Notes: a model not told the origin generated them from the letters alone. A stretch of 64,000 nt of DNA from Cercis canadensis (GCA_003255065.1 QAOA01000289.1:1518945-1582944), one strand, 5' to 3'; counted from the first letter of the stretch, positions 50,413 through 62,750 are shown. Program-made: numbers and translations.

Positions 50413-51993
50413 ATGCTTCCTTTATCCGATCAAGTGTCGCCGGAATCCCAACCACACAGAAAACCCAGAACCCCTGAAGTTCTCGACTGCAAGAACTCCT
50501 TCAGCGTGCTTACTGCGTTCCTTCAGCCCTTATTTTCTCCTCAAAATCCGCGCTCATGGATCCTCCTAACCGTCATCTTCATCCAGATCGTTCTCCTCTG
50601 CAACCTCCGTAGTTTCCCCACCTCAATTTCCCTCCACCGCCATGTCCGCCATAACTTCCCCACTCCCTCCGCCGTCAATTACGCAGTCGAGCAGAAACCT
50701 ACTGAAAACGTCGCCGTCGGGCCGACAACCTTTCAGAAGGGCATCGTTGATCAGCCATCAAGTGAAAATTCCGGCGACCAAGACCAATGTGGGTCCGGCA
50801 GGGTTTTCGTCTATGACCTTCCTAGAACCTTCAACCAAGAAATTCTCGAAAATTGCGACAATTTGAACCCGTGGAGCTCACGCTGTGACGCGCTGGCCAA
50901 TGACGGGTTCGGCAGTATAGCCAACGGGCTCGACGGGCTGGTGCCGGAGAATTTGGCTCCAGCGTGGTACTGGACGGACCAGTTCGTTTCGGAGATTATC
51001 TTCCACAATCGGATGCTGAACCACAAGTGTAGAGTGTTGGAGCCAGAATCGGCTACGGCGTTCTACATCCCCTTTTACGCTGGACTCGCGGTGGGAAAGT
51101 ATTTGTGGTCGAATTCCAGTGCCAGAGAGCGCGATCGTCACTGCGTGATGATGCTGAAGTGGGTCCAGGATCAACCATACTACAAAAGATTGAACGGTTG
51201 GGATCACTTCATTACGATGGGCCGCATCACATGGGATTTCCGCCGCTCCAAAGATGAGGACTGGGGTTCTAGCTGCATCTACATGCCCGGAATGAGGAAC
51301 ATTAGCCGTCTTCTGATTGAACGCAACTCATGGGACTATTTTGATATCGGTATTCCTTACCCCACCGGATTCCACCCTAGATCCGACTCGGACGTAGCTC
51401 AGTGGCAGAGCTTCGTCCGGGAACGGAAACGGAATACCCTCTTCTGCTTCGCCGGAGCGCCACGTGGCGCGTTCAAGAATGACTTCCGTGGTGTCCTACT
51501 GAATCAGTGCCGTGACGCGTCCGGGTCTTGCCGAGTCGTGAACTGCACGGGGACTCGGTGCTCGAACGGTACGTCGGTGATCCTCGAAACGTTTCTGGAC
51601 TCGGATTTTTGCCTGCAGCCGAGAGGGGATAGCTTCACCCGGAGATCAATTTTTGACTGCATGGTGGCCGGTTCGATCCCGGTTTTTTTCTGGAAGCGAA
51701 CCGCTTACTTCCAGTATGAGTGGTTTTTACCGGGTGAGCCGGGGAGTTACTCGGTTTACATAGACCGGAATGAAGTGAAAAATGGGAAATCCATAAAAGC
51801 TGTACTTGAGAGGTACAGCAAAGAGGAGGTGAGGAAAATGAGAGAGAAGGTGATCGAGTTTATACCAAAGTTTGTGTATGCAAGACCCCAAGAGGGGTTA
51901 GAGAGTATAAAGGATGCTTTTGATGTTGCCACGGAAGGGGTGCTAAGAAGGTTTAAGGAGCAAGAAGAATTGGGGTTCAATAAGTGGAAATAA
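50413..51993 (+). CDS. XLT2: GT47 xyloglucan galactosyltransferase, XLT2 type, intronless
   Basis: Golgi glycosyltransferase that in Arabidopsis (AT5G62220) adds galactose at the second xylose of the xyloglucan XXXG unit in cell-wall synthesis. One uninterrupted frame of 526 residues (Arabidopsis XLT2 is of similar size). It is a type II membrane protein: a short cytosolic N-terminus, one span at about residues 49-64 (WILLTVIFIQIVLLCNL), then a variable stem. The exostosin/GT47 domain starts at GRVFVYDLP (about 129). It contains WSSRCDALANDGFG, FYIPFYAGLAVGKYLW, WDHFITMGRITWDFRR and, at about 402-425, PRGDSFTRRSIFDCMVAGSI, the conserved nucleotide-sugar-binding half. It is much richer in G+C than its surroundings, as is usual for intronless plant genes. 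An AATAAA lies at about 52195. MUR3 is the nearest alternative in the family, but the ATS3 and ERL1 neighbours match the XLT2 locus. Confidence 0.93.
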   Translation: MLPLSDQVSPESQPHRKPRTPEVLDCKNSFSVLTAFLQPLFSPQNPRSWILLTVIFIQIVLLCNLRSFPTSISLHRHVRHNFPTPSAVNYAVEQKPTENVAVGPTTFQKGIVDQPSSENSGDQDQCGSGRVFVYDLPRTFNQEILENCDNLNPWSSRCDALANDGFGSIANGLDGLVPENLAPAWYWTDQFVSEIIFHNRMLNHKCRVLEPESATAFYIPFYAGLAVGKYLWSNSSARERDRHCVMMLKWVQDQPYYKRLNGWDHFITMGRITWDFRRSKDEDWGSSCIYMPGMRNISRLLIERNSWDYFDIGIPYPTGFHPRSDSDVAQWQSFVRERKRNTLFCFAGAPRGAFKNDFRGVLLNQCRDASGSCRVVNCTGTRCSNGTSVILETFLDSDFCLQPRGDSFTRRSIFDCMVAGSIPVFFWKRTAYFQYEWFLPGEPGSYSVYIDRNEVKNGKSIKAVLERYSKEEVRKMREKVIEFIPKFVYARPQEGLESIKDAFDVATEGVLRRFKEQEELGFNKWK

Positions 51994-54574
51994 GAGGTGG
52001 AAAAAAAAGTGGGGTTAAATTCACCACAAATTGGGTAGGAATAGGATAGAGCTTTCACACATTTTATTTATAGATGTACAATGGCTTTGTACCATATATA
52101 TATATGTCATTCTTTTTACTAGGATGGAGTTGGACCACACATTTATGAATAATACTTGTTGTAGATTGTAATTTTTTGTTTTTTCCCGGAGAGAAATAAA
52201 TTCAGTTTGAGCAAATGGGTTATTTTTGTTGTAAAATTGAATAATTGATGGAAGGTGTCACCACTCAACCAATTGAGATAAACTGCTGCTACTTGCTCAA
52301 GATTGGTGGTGGCCCTAACTGATCCAAGACCCTCTGGGTGTTCAGGGTTTGGCTTTGTTCGGGGTAATCATGGGATGGGAGAAACAGACACACTAGCATT
52401 ATATATACAGGATTTTATCAACTTGTTAAACAGTGTTGGGAATTTAGATAGAAATATATGCTTGTAATGTAGTTTGTGCTGAGGAAAAGAAGGCAAAATG
52501 TGGCAAAATCTTGGGCCTTTTTAGTGAGACAATTAATGGGCAAAGGGTGTAATCTTTTTAATGGAAATTTTGCAGAATTTAGAAACTGCAGGTTATGAAC
52601 AACAAGAGGTTAAAACATGTGCTCTTTGATCCCCTACTGAAAGGTGATGCCTTTAGATAATTGGAGAATCTAGGCAATTTCTGCAGTGGCCTTGTGGGCC
52701 TTGAAGGGATGGAAAGCATAAAGATTGATGGAATCTTGTATATATCAGTTTGTCCTTTGCTTACTATGTAAAACAAGTCGATAAGGTTTAAAAATTACTG
52801 GCCCTACTAACAATATATTCCTCTCTTTAAGACCTTTACGATTATTAAGGTTGAAAACAAAAAATAAACAAAAAGAAATTCACATAAGCTTTCCATGGAG
52901 AATCTTTTTGTGTCTGCTCTCGAGTAGTAAACAATGGGTTTGTGCCTATTTTTTTTTTATCCCTTTCACAAAACCCTTCCTATGTAGATAATGGTAGTAA
53001 TGTCTAAAATGAACAANTGCCTATTTTTTTTTTTGTTCCCTTTCACAAAACCCTTCCTATGTAGATAATGGTAGTAATGTCTAAAATGAACAAAAAAAGT
53101 TAGTGTAATGTTATTTTAGTTAACAAGTACTACAGGGGATAATTGGCAAAGGGAATGCTTGGTTGGTAGTTCTATAAGGCTTGAGGAATGAGGGAGATAA
53201 AAACATGGGAGTTTTTAGGCATATAAGCATGTGTCAATTATTCAACACACAAATGCTATGAATTTTGTAAATATAATTTTGCAGACCTATTTTTGCCACC
53301 TTATTCAATTTGGGTAAATAGTCTAGTTTATTGTGATTAAATCACTATATAAACCTAAAAAAAAGTCATTTATCTGTGAGTAAAGTTATTTATAACCATT
53401 ATATTTACTCTCTCTTCACAAGTCTGATTTATCTGTGTTATATAACTGTTTGTGCATTGCACAAGTTTTCTTATTGAAATAGGGCCTAAAATCCTCCAAT
53501 CTGCATATATAGAACAATAGCTCTCATGCTCAGCCTCTCACGTCACTCTGTCTCGTAGGCTTACGTTTTGAATAACATGGGTCATGATTCATTGAAGCTT
53601 CACTTTTATGCAAGTAAATTTAAACTGGCTCCTGAACATTGAGCCTCTGATTACTTCTCAAGAATATTTGCATTTCTACTATATCCAAGACCCAAAACAA
53701 AATGAAAAACCCCCAATAATATTTTGGAGCGGAGCCCAACTTAATACAAGAATCAAGAACAAGACCATACAGTTACAGAGAAATAAAAAAAAAAAAAAGA
53801 CCACACAACACCAATCAACAAGGTGTGTTGATTGGGGTTTGATTTTGGGGTGAAGTAATTTGTAATAAGTTGAATTGGTAATCGCTTAGATACTTACAAG
53901 TTAAAATATATATTTTTTGAAAGTTTTTCTCCCATCAATACTTGTGCAATAAAATTTTTTTATGAGAAAATTAAATAAAAAGATGTCTTGACCTAAGAAG
54001 GCAATGACCACGTCTAATGGCCTAAAAAAACAATACAAGACCAGAAACAAGGAACCTTAATGGAAAGAGGTAGGTGACAAATAAATGGTTAGTGAAGACA
54101 ACCTGAGAAATTTCTTAATACTCGTATCTATCTGTATCTAATGTTAACAGCTTGATAATGCCATTCACATCTTTTCTTCTTAACCAAGGTTATGTGTCTT
54201 TCCTCTCATTTATTTTACTGTTTCCCTTCTTCACCACTAATAAAATATATTTAATTCAATAATGAACTTAACTATTGGTTTTTTTTTTTTCTTTTTGCGG
54301 TATAACTATTTATTTGATGCCATGTGTACATAATACAAAATAATATGAAAATAATTAGAGTCTATGTGTCATTACTGATAATGACGCATTTGCCCTTATT
54401 CGACATCGTTTGCTTTGTCTGATGCACATAAATTAGATACTTTTATGGACTAGCCAGTTTGTTAGAATAAATTAGTAACCAGGAATTGACCTAAAGGAAC
54501 CCCCTGCGAGACCGTATTCTCCTCCCCTTAAAGCGCTCTTGCTCTTTGATTCTTGTGCTCAAGTTTCAAAGAAA
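51994..54574. other. Intergenic region between XLT2 and the ATS3-like gene
   Basis: The left 200 bases are probably the XLT2 3' untranslated region. A duplication of about 72 bp surrounds the N at 53017. The rest is AT-rich and shows no gene. The last 100 bases are the likely promoter of the following gene. Confidence 0.5.
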
Positions 54575-55801
54575 ATGATGAAGGAGCTTCTTGTTCTGCT
54601 CTTGTTTGCCTTTGGGTTGACCCTTTCAGAGTCCAAATCTACTATTCTCCACCCTCATGCTGCCGAATCCTTCAATGTCAGCTATATCCAGGTACCACAA
54701 ACAAAACCCTTTTTTGTATTTTTGTCTTTAGTTCCTTAATGGGGTTTTAATGGATATAAACACTAACCCCTTTCTATTATTGAATAGCAAAAGAACGTAG
54801 GGAGCTGTTCTTACACGCTAGTTATCTCTACAAGTTGTTCTTCACCTAGATATACAAGGGATCAGATCAGTATTGCTTTTGGGGATGCTTATGGCAACCA
54901 GGTTTGACTTTTCCTTCTTTTGATTTCTGTCTCTCTCTTTTTTAAAGTGATTTTGGTACAAGAGACTGAAAATTTTATTAGTGATTGGGAGGAATAGATT
55001 GCCCTTAGATGGAAAATTAGACGATTGAAACCATTTATTTGGTTCAATATTGATATTTGATTGATACTCAGTAAATATAGTTCATAGTTATCGAGGAATT
55101 AACCACAAACCCACTGTTGAAATTGAAGTCAGAAGGATGGGCAATCTGTAATTTAATGAAGTTCATCTTAGTTAGAAGCTAATTTGATTTGATTATTTAA
55201 TCTTTTGGATGGTTTTAACATCTACTCCGAAGAAAATTGAATTCCATTCTCTAGGTATTATATTTTAGTATCTATATATGCATATGTTCTTTCTGACTGA
55301 TCTAAAGTGCATGAATTACATTTTTATGCACAAAATTAGTACCTTGAACCCTTTTGCTCAGAAGTATATGGACTCTTAAGTAAAAGATGAGTGTAATATG
55401 AAGCTGCATATATTGGGTCCAATGTGGAATCCGAAAAACAATGCTTATTTTTATCATTTGCAATTATCAATTGTCAGATATATGCACCAAGATTGGATGA
55501 TCCGTCTTCAAAGACGTTTGAGCGGTGTTCTTCAGATACATTTCAGATAAATGGTCCATGTGCATATCAAATTTGTTATGTTTATGCATATAGAACTGGA
55601 ACAGATGGTTGGCGGCCTGAAAGTGTGAAAATCTATGGTCATAATACAAGGGCTGTTACGTTTTACTACGACACATTCATCCCCAGAGATACTTGGTATG
55701 GGTTCAATTTGTGCAACACTGCATCTTCTTCGCACCAACTTTCTGGTCACATATGGATTATATGTATGGTTCTGGGTTTTGTTCTTAGTTTTGGATTGTA
55801 A
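54575..55801 (+). CDS. ATS3: ATS3-like secreted PLAT/LH2-type protein
   Basis: Member of the plant embryo-specific protein 3 family (AT5G62200/AT5G62210 type), small secreted proteins with a lipoxygenase-like PLAT fold; the molecular role is not settled. Three exons: 54575-54691, 54788-54901 and 55478-55801, in phase, 184 residues (about 190 in Arabidopsis). The N-terminus is a clear signal peptide (MMKELLVLLLFAFGLTLSES). The domain spans roughly residues 45-165, with CSYTLVISTSCSSPRYTRDQ, ISIAFGDAYGNQ, CAYQICYVYAYRTGTDGW and DTWYGFNLC; the cysteines suit disulphides. The C-terminus ends in a hydrophobic tail (HIWIICMVLGFVLSFGL) that could be a membrane or GPI-anchor signal. The start is the first of two adjacent ATGs after an in-frame stretch lacking an upstream ATG. 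It follows XLT2 as in Arabidopsis. Confidence 0.92.
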
Positions 55802-57794
55802 ACATTTCTATGTTAACTTCACATCTTTTACTTATCTTTTTCCTTGTAAAGTGTGAAAGTTAGTACATTATGCAGAAGAAACAGAAACATAAGAAGAAGA
55901 TGTAAAGAACCCTTGACAAATTCTAGTTGCTTGTGTGACTAGTAGTGATTCTATGAGTCTATGGGATTGATAATAAGCTTAAATAAACCAAAAGATGTTA
56001 AGGAAGGTGGAGTAGGGTTGAAATTGTTGTTATTGTTATAGTGTTGTTCTTGAGCTCTTTATTGGCATGGTTTCATGGTTGGTAAGAGATTTATGCATGT
56101 TTTTGTGCTGAGTAAGATATATCTACTCTACTGTTGTCATTGCATTGATGTTGTTGAATTCTTCAGTTGGCATAAGTTGATGCTTGGTAAGAAATATCCA
56201 TCTGTTGTTGTCAAAGATGATGGATGCTTGTCAGATGTATCATATTCAAAAACTGGTTTGTACCATCCAGGTAACTAAGGATGTCCATTTTCAAAATCCT
56301 TAATGGGAAATATTCTGTTTCAGGGTGAATTTTCATTATTTTGGTCTTGTTTCTCTTCGTTTCCTAGACTTCACAGCTCATTTTTTGGGTGTTTAAGTCT
56401 TATTTTCTTGTGTGTTTTGTTGTCCAGACTCCAGAGGGTGGGGTTGGAACTCTGGTTGCATACTTGCATTACAGTATTCTAATTTCTAACCATTTGTCAA
56501 ACAGAATATAAATAGTCTTCTTGCATGACTAACCATTATTGGTTTATTAACATTGTCAGACATATCCACAAATTTATATAAAAAAAAAAAATGCATATTA
56601 GATCGTTACCCAGGTTGAGGATTTCTCGTCCCTCACTTTCAAATATGGAATTTTTGGTAGTGTTAAAAGAATCTTCTCTCTCAAAATCTATGCTCTGCTG
56701 CTCCTTTTTTATGAATAGGAAAAAACTTGCATACTCGAATTCAATGTGGGATGCTAGTTGGACTCCACAATCTCGATTCATCAACGGCTGGATTGAACCT
56801 CATAAGTTAGTTAATCAATCTTTTGTAGCTTGAGCTACGCAATTCTTTTTTCTTTGCGCTAATGATCAAGCAATTAATGTTGAGGCCTGGGCAGCTGGGC
56901 TTATGCTCCCATGAAAATGACTATATTCTCCACCACTAGGTGCAAGATGCCATAGAATTTTCCATACGATTCCAAATATATATCTTTTAAAATTTTTTAA
57001 CTAGAGTCCAATAATTCTTACATTTTAATATCTTTTTTTTTTTTTTTTTTTTTTGGATGATATATACGANTTTTTTTTCATTGGATGATATATACGACGG
57101 GGGATAGACTATGTTTTCATTGAATTCTGCTTTATCAACTTTTATTAAGATTTGAACATGAGTTTTTTAATTTTTTATGATAGAGTAATTGTGTTTTTTT
57201 TCCCAAATGTTTTTGTCATTTAGTAATAATGTATTATTTAAACAGACTTTCTATATGTCCAAAATGATACTAAAAGGCTAAAAACTAAGCTGCTAAAATC
57301 AAAATGAAATATGTATCCCAAAAGAAAAAAACCAGTATGAAAAATTTTAATTTACAGCTTAAATTTGGAAATTAAAATACATTCCAAAAATTTATAAATG
57401 GCTGAAGCTGCTAGGAGTATTTTATTTAAGGTAAAATTTTGAGAAATTAAACTTTCACTTATTTCTTATATCTCGTAATATTAAGAATTCATTTTGGACT
57501 AAACTGGGGATGGAGGCGATTTTTTGTTGCCTAATTTCTATTACTAAACCATAAAAGTGTGATATGGCAAAAAAGAAACCGTAGAAGTGTAATTGACAAC
57601 TAAAATTAAATGGACATTTTCATTAAAATAACATTTTTAATATTTTTAGTGATCTAATTTAGAACTTGAGATATCAAAACATATATGATCTCCTGACTTA
57701 GTGTCAGATAATATATTATTATTTAGTGTATGAAAAAATAATAAAGGATCTTGTTAAGCTATCAATTACTTAATTAGGTGTGTCTACCCACTCA
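55802..57794. other. Spacer between the ATS3-like gene and the TIR element
   Basis: The first few hundred bases are likely the ATS3-like 3' untranslated region. A short open stretch at 56075-56278 is not convincing as a gene. A duplication of about 17 bp and poly(T) surround the N at 57070. The rest is AT-rich with nothing recognised. Confidence 0.5.
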
Positions 57795-57930
57795 GGGTCT
57801 GTTTGAGAGTTTTTTTGGAGGGGAGAGGAGAGGAAAGGAGAGGAAATGGAGGGAAAGGAAGGGAAAGGAAAAGGAGGGGTTTTCCTCTCCTTTGTTTGGA
57901 TGATTAAAATTAGCAAAAGGAAAGGAAAGA
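57795..57930 (+). repeat. Left terminal inverted repeat
   Basis: Purine-rich terminal sequence beginning GGGTCTGTTTGAGAG, followed by repeated GAGAGG/GGAAAGG units and CCTCTCCTTTGTTTGG at about 57885-57900. It is matched in reverse at the right end. Confidence 0.65.
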
Positions 57931-58336
57931 GAAAGAAAAGTCTTATTGTAAAGTATTTTTACTAATTTATCCTTTATTATTAAAATAGATATATTTAATA
58001 TAAAATTAAATAATATAATACACTTATTTTTTTTTCTCTAAACTAATTAATTAATAAAACTAGAAAATGAATTAAATATTTTTTTAAAAAATTAAATTAA
58101 TCAATAAATCAGGNATAATACAATTGGCTGACTAAACACTAAAATTATGACTCCTACTAAAATTATATTTGTCATTAATACAAAAATACATAAGGATTTT
58201 TACTAGGCTATCTGTTTCACATATGACTCAAATTTAGTCAATCTAATTCAGTTTTCCATAATAATTTTGGTGCATTCACCAACAAAACTATTATACAAAT
58301 AACTATGATGGATTAAAATTGTCAGTTCTCACTTTC

Positions 58337-58850
58337 AAATTTGCACAAGTTTATTACATGGCTATGTGCCTAAGTCTTCCATCAAATCAAACAATCTTCT
58401 AAATTAAAAAAAATCCACTAAATTGTTTGGCATACTTGGTACAACACAAAATGACCCAGCTAACAATATTCAGTTGAGAGAGATCAAGGGAATATTAGCA
58501 CCATGGATAATGGAAAATGAAAAATATCTATTGTCACAAGAAACAACCATCATGTTACTTCATTGGAAAAAGACAGGGATGAAGTAAAATATAAAATTTG
58601 CACAAGTTCATTACATGGCTATGTGCCTAAGTCTTCCATTAAATCAAACAATCTTCTAAATTAAAAAAATCAACTAAACTGTTTGGCATACTTGGTACAA
58701 CAGAAAATGACCCAGCTGACAATGTTCAGTTAAGAGAGATCAAGGGAATATTAGCACCATGGATAATGGAAAATGAAAAATATCTATTGTCACAAGAAAC
58801 AGCCATCATGTTACTTCATGGGAAAAAGACAGGGATGAAGTAAAATATAA
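58337..58850. repeat. 257-bp direct tandem duplication inside the TIR element
   Basis: The stretch 58337-58593 is repeated at 58594-58850 with about ten differences and no N between. Both copies start AAATTTGCACAAGTT and end GATGAAGTAAAATATA. Confidence 0.85.
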
Positions 58851-59379
58851 GACAAACCCATTATACACATATGCCAGCTTATCTAAAAATTAATATTAAT
58901 CATCTATAAAATGTCAAATTAGTCACAGAGACTAGTTTTTCACTCTAATCACACAGATCAAGCTTCTCCCATCTTGGCTCCACAAATAAATGGTGACATT
59001 AGAACAGGACTAATTTTGAATCTTAACAACCTTCATAGTTCTCCAGCCAACAAAAATATACCAAACTATAATAGAGTGATAAAACAAGACAAGTGCTCTT
59101 ATTATTTCACTGATTCACCAATGATACATTCATTTGCAAAATTACAGTACTCAAATGCTAAAAATAGTATTGGAAACACGCCCTAGTTGGAAATTTGGCA
59201 TTATGAACTTCTGTACAAATAAATCCACAAAAGAACAATGACACTTCTTTAACATTTTACTTTATTTTTACAAGTCATTTCAACTTTATTGGGTTTTAAC
59301 TTGTCAAACAACTGAAATCAGGAGGAATGCCTTTTTTCTTTTCAGGTTTAGTTTAAAAATAAAACAATATGATCCATAT

Positions 59380-59886
59380 AGGACTGATACCATTGTCATG
59401 ACTAATTATACTTCCAAGATTTATCAAAAGTTGGAAGCTCAAATTCAATAGCGGTTTGGTTTTAGAAATGAATAATGAGTGATGAGCAAGATGGATGCAT
59501 GCATAGACTGAGCAATGACCAATGACCAGTGACCACTGCAGATGGCTTAGTAATTCCCTCAAAAAGACCGTCTAATTCTTGCTTTGACCACACCCCACCC
59601 TGCATATGCCTCCACATGCATATATATATATATAGATATATGGCTTCTACACTAATAAGAACTGATACCATTGTCATGACTAATTATACTTCCAAGATTT
59701 ATCAAAAATTGGAAGCTCAAATTCAATACCGGTTTGGATTTAGAAATGAATAATGAGTGATGAGCAAGATGGATGCATGCATACACTGAGCAATGACCAG
59801 TGACCAGTGACCACTGCAAATGGCTTAGTAATTCCCTCAAAAAGACCGTCTAATTCTTGCTTTGACCACACCCCACCCTGCATATG
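59380..59886. repeat. Direct duplication of about 227 bp with a 50-bp spacer
   Basis: 59380-59606 recurs at 59659-59886 with few differences (shared start ACTGATACCATTGTCATGAC, shared end ACACCCCACCCTGCATATG). The spacer carries a (TA)n run near 59620. Confidence 0.85.
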
Positions 59887-60783
59887 GCTCATCTAACACA
59901 AAGCTTGTTGATGCCAAATTTAGTAAAACATATCAACGTATATGTTTTTCTGCAGTAAATACCATAAATGCAACAAATCTTCCTTCAGTAAAAGCAAGAA
60001 TATTACAGTAAAAAGTTCATCTTTCTGAGGAATATAAAAGTTGTATCAAAGAAAATAAGGTCTTGCACACTAGAAAATAGAACTCCCATAACAAGATACA
60101 AACATAAAAAAAAGCCAAATTTATAGGTAAAGTATCTCTATGACAAGTCTCAAAGATATTGAAGTTCATATGCCTTGGCCAAAGAGAGATGACCCCTGAA
60201 AATTTACTTTATTTGAGTACTGAAGCACCACAGAAGAAACCAAGAAGTATGCTTTTGATCTCAACAGCTCCATGGAGAATCAGTCTAAACTTCTATCCAC
60301 ATGGACAAAAGAAAACCTGTGATATTCGGAGCACAGCATTATTACACAGGAGGTTATATATAGAAGGAAGTGATTATAGCAAAGTGTGAAGACTTACGTC
60401 AGCATTGGACATAAGTTTTCTAAGCCTTAACCTTGAATCAGTTTCACTTTCTGTTGCAAAACAATTGGGAACTTGAATCAGGGAGCCTATACATGTACAG
60501 AAAGCTTCACAGCAAAGCTATACTTACACAGCTCATTGCAGTCACAACAATACTAATATTATTTGAACTAATATCAAAGATGCAGATATTTATTATGGCA
60601 AGTACTTTATGAGTTACATTACATGGATAAAGTAACTAGCTAACCTAGTACATGCAGTGCAATAAAAACATGTCTAAAATTAAATAAAACCTTGAATACC
60701 CAAACCCCACAAAAAATAGGAAACAAGACCCATGCTAACATACTTAATAAATTTCACATGCTAGCATACTTAAGAATTATTAC

Positions 60784-61075
60784 CTTGCTGTATTAGGGGG
60801 ACCAAATACCATTTGAAGTAATATTTTTTTGCGCCTGTCCTGTGGACATTCTAATACTGCCCTTACTTTCTCAGGGTGATCAATAAGATACAAGTATGTT
60901 GTGTCCATTTCGTGTTCCTCAATTTTCAAATCCTCCAAAAGTTTCCAAACTTGATCTTCAGTAATACCAATAAACTATAAGGCATACAACTTGAACAATA
61001 GCCCTTTGACGCCTTTTTCTCCATCTAAACAGTGCAAGAATTCTCTCTTCTCCTTGATTATCCATCTAAAAGATC
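60784..61075 (-). pseudogene. Coding relic of unknown origin in the TIR element
   Basis: On the minus strand, after an AG near 61071, an ATG opens a 35-codon frame (MDNQGEERILALFRWRKR, then a hydrophobic VCLIVYWYY) that ends in a stop. An overlapping second frame continues GITEDQVWKLLEDLKIEE, then DTTYLYLIDHPEKVRAVLEC and PQDRRKKILLQM. The second part resembles the C-terminal tail of Myb/SANT-like proteins linked to plant Harbinger elements, but only loosely. The frame change and early stop indicate a broken gene or two spliced pieces. Assignment is tentative. Confidence 0.35.
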
Positions 61076-62606
61076 AAACAAAATAAGCATTTCAAGGACA
61101 AACTTAATTAAAAATGCTTGTTTCATTAGCAATTTAAATGTCAGAACAAATAGCATTCATTGGAAATTGACATAGGGCAACTCTGCTATATTCTCACAAG
61201 TGGACTAGTTTCCAAATTTTAAAAGGAAACTGGAAACAGATCAGTAGATAAAGCAAAAATATCATAGATGTCAAACAGAATCATACAAAAATGGCTGACC
61301 AACAGAGGAAATTCAAATGATTTGCATACATACCAGCTATTGTGCAACAGTATTCAATAGTTGAAGTCACTGGATCCAAATCCTGACAGCTGTTGTGCAA
61401 CAGTATTCAATAGTTGAAGTCACTAGATCCAAGTCCTGTGGATATGTGATGCTAAAAGTTATTCAGCTAAAAATTGAAGATGTAAACAAACTAAATTTAC
61501 TCATTACTTGTAAGTTTATAACTACTGATTCCAACAATAAACAGTTATTTGAATCAGTTTTGAACAACAATAATAACAAATCAGCATGTATATGCCTCTT
61601 GAAATGAAAAATTTGACACCCAACCAGTTTGCATGTCCAAAGATTACCAAGATAATTACATGCAGAACCAAGAACTCAAACTAGAGTTGGAAGGTGGGGA
61701 AAAGGGAAAAAGTTGATCAACAAAGAAAATGAACATTGGGAGAAAATGTAACTGGAAAATTTGGTGGTGGCATTGGAAAAGCATGCAAAAGAGACGAGAA
61801 GACTCAAAGGCATCATATTATCTATAATATATTGTTACACAAGCCAATTGGTGCAAGGCATTTGATTCATTAATCTGTGTGTGATGATCTATTGTAAAGT
61901 AAAGGAAGGCTTAAATTGACTGTTATCAACTTAGGCTTTGACCCTNAACTCCACTAATGGGACAATCTACATCAAAATGTAATGTCCAGTAGCTTCTTAG
62001 CTAAAGATAATGATAAAATGACATCTATAGAATATCTTTGAATTCTATTTGATTAAGTCATCTACCATATCTGCCTTGCTTAGCTAAAAGATATCTTAAA
62101 AAAAAATATGCCCTGCTTAACTTAATTGATGTGGCACTTGCAGGAATAAAATGAAAATATTAGGAAGTCTCATACTTTGAGATAAAAATGTGATATTGAG
62201 AAGAGAGAAGGAAAAAAAGAAAAAAAAAAAGAAAGAAAGAGAACAACAAGGAAAATAGGTGCCTCTGGTAACCTGACATTGTTTTAACTCCAAGAAACTG
62301 CAGAATATCATAACAGTAGTAGATTTCCAGTACCAAGATTTCACTTATATGAAAGAAAAAACAACATATTTGACATTTCCTTACATCTATAGAATATCTT
62401 TGAATTCTATTTGATTAAGTCATCTACCAAATCCAGATGTTAAGTCATGCTCCTGAATTCAATTTTGCTTTTCTATTATTCAGGTACTACAGAATGAGTC
62501 AAGTGTCTAGGGGAAAATAATATAAAAGAAATGCTTAAAAAGACAAATGTAAAATGATTATTGATGAGTAAGTTGTGAACTTAGCAACAGAGTTAAAGAA
62601 ACATAC

Positions 62607-62750
62607 CACAGGTTTAAGTAGCTCTTCTATGATTTCCTGTGCTTGCCTCAGCCTTATCTTAACTATGTTAGCAGGTAGTTCAGCCTCAATCAAAATGTGC
62701 AGTGGATTATTTAGGTGTTCATAGCCTGGCCTTCCCCTTAACAACTCTTC
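62607..62750 (-). pseudogene. Isolated exon of a KH/STAR RNA-binding protein gene
   Basis: A 144-base, 48-codon open exon flanked by a proper acceptor (CTGAAG) and donor (GTATGT) on the minus strand. It reads [48 protein letters not shown]. This is the second half of the KH/QUA2 region of plant STAR proteins such as SPIN1 and the At2g38610 group, whose parent reads [15 protein letters not shown]. No preceding or following KH exon is found within several kilobases. It is therefore a captured or left-over fragment rather than a full gene. Confidence 0.75.

Noticed and set aside
54539-54574. Upstream extension of the ATS3-like protein from a TTG codon
   Set aside because: The adjacent ATGs at 54575 and 54578 give a textbook signal peptide; plant translation from TTG is not expected.
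56075-56278. 67-codon open frame downstream of the ATS3-like gene
   Set aside because: No recognised domain and it probably overlaps the 3' untranslated or spacer region.
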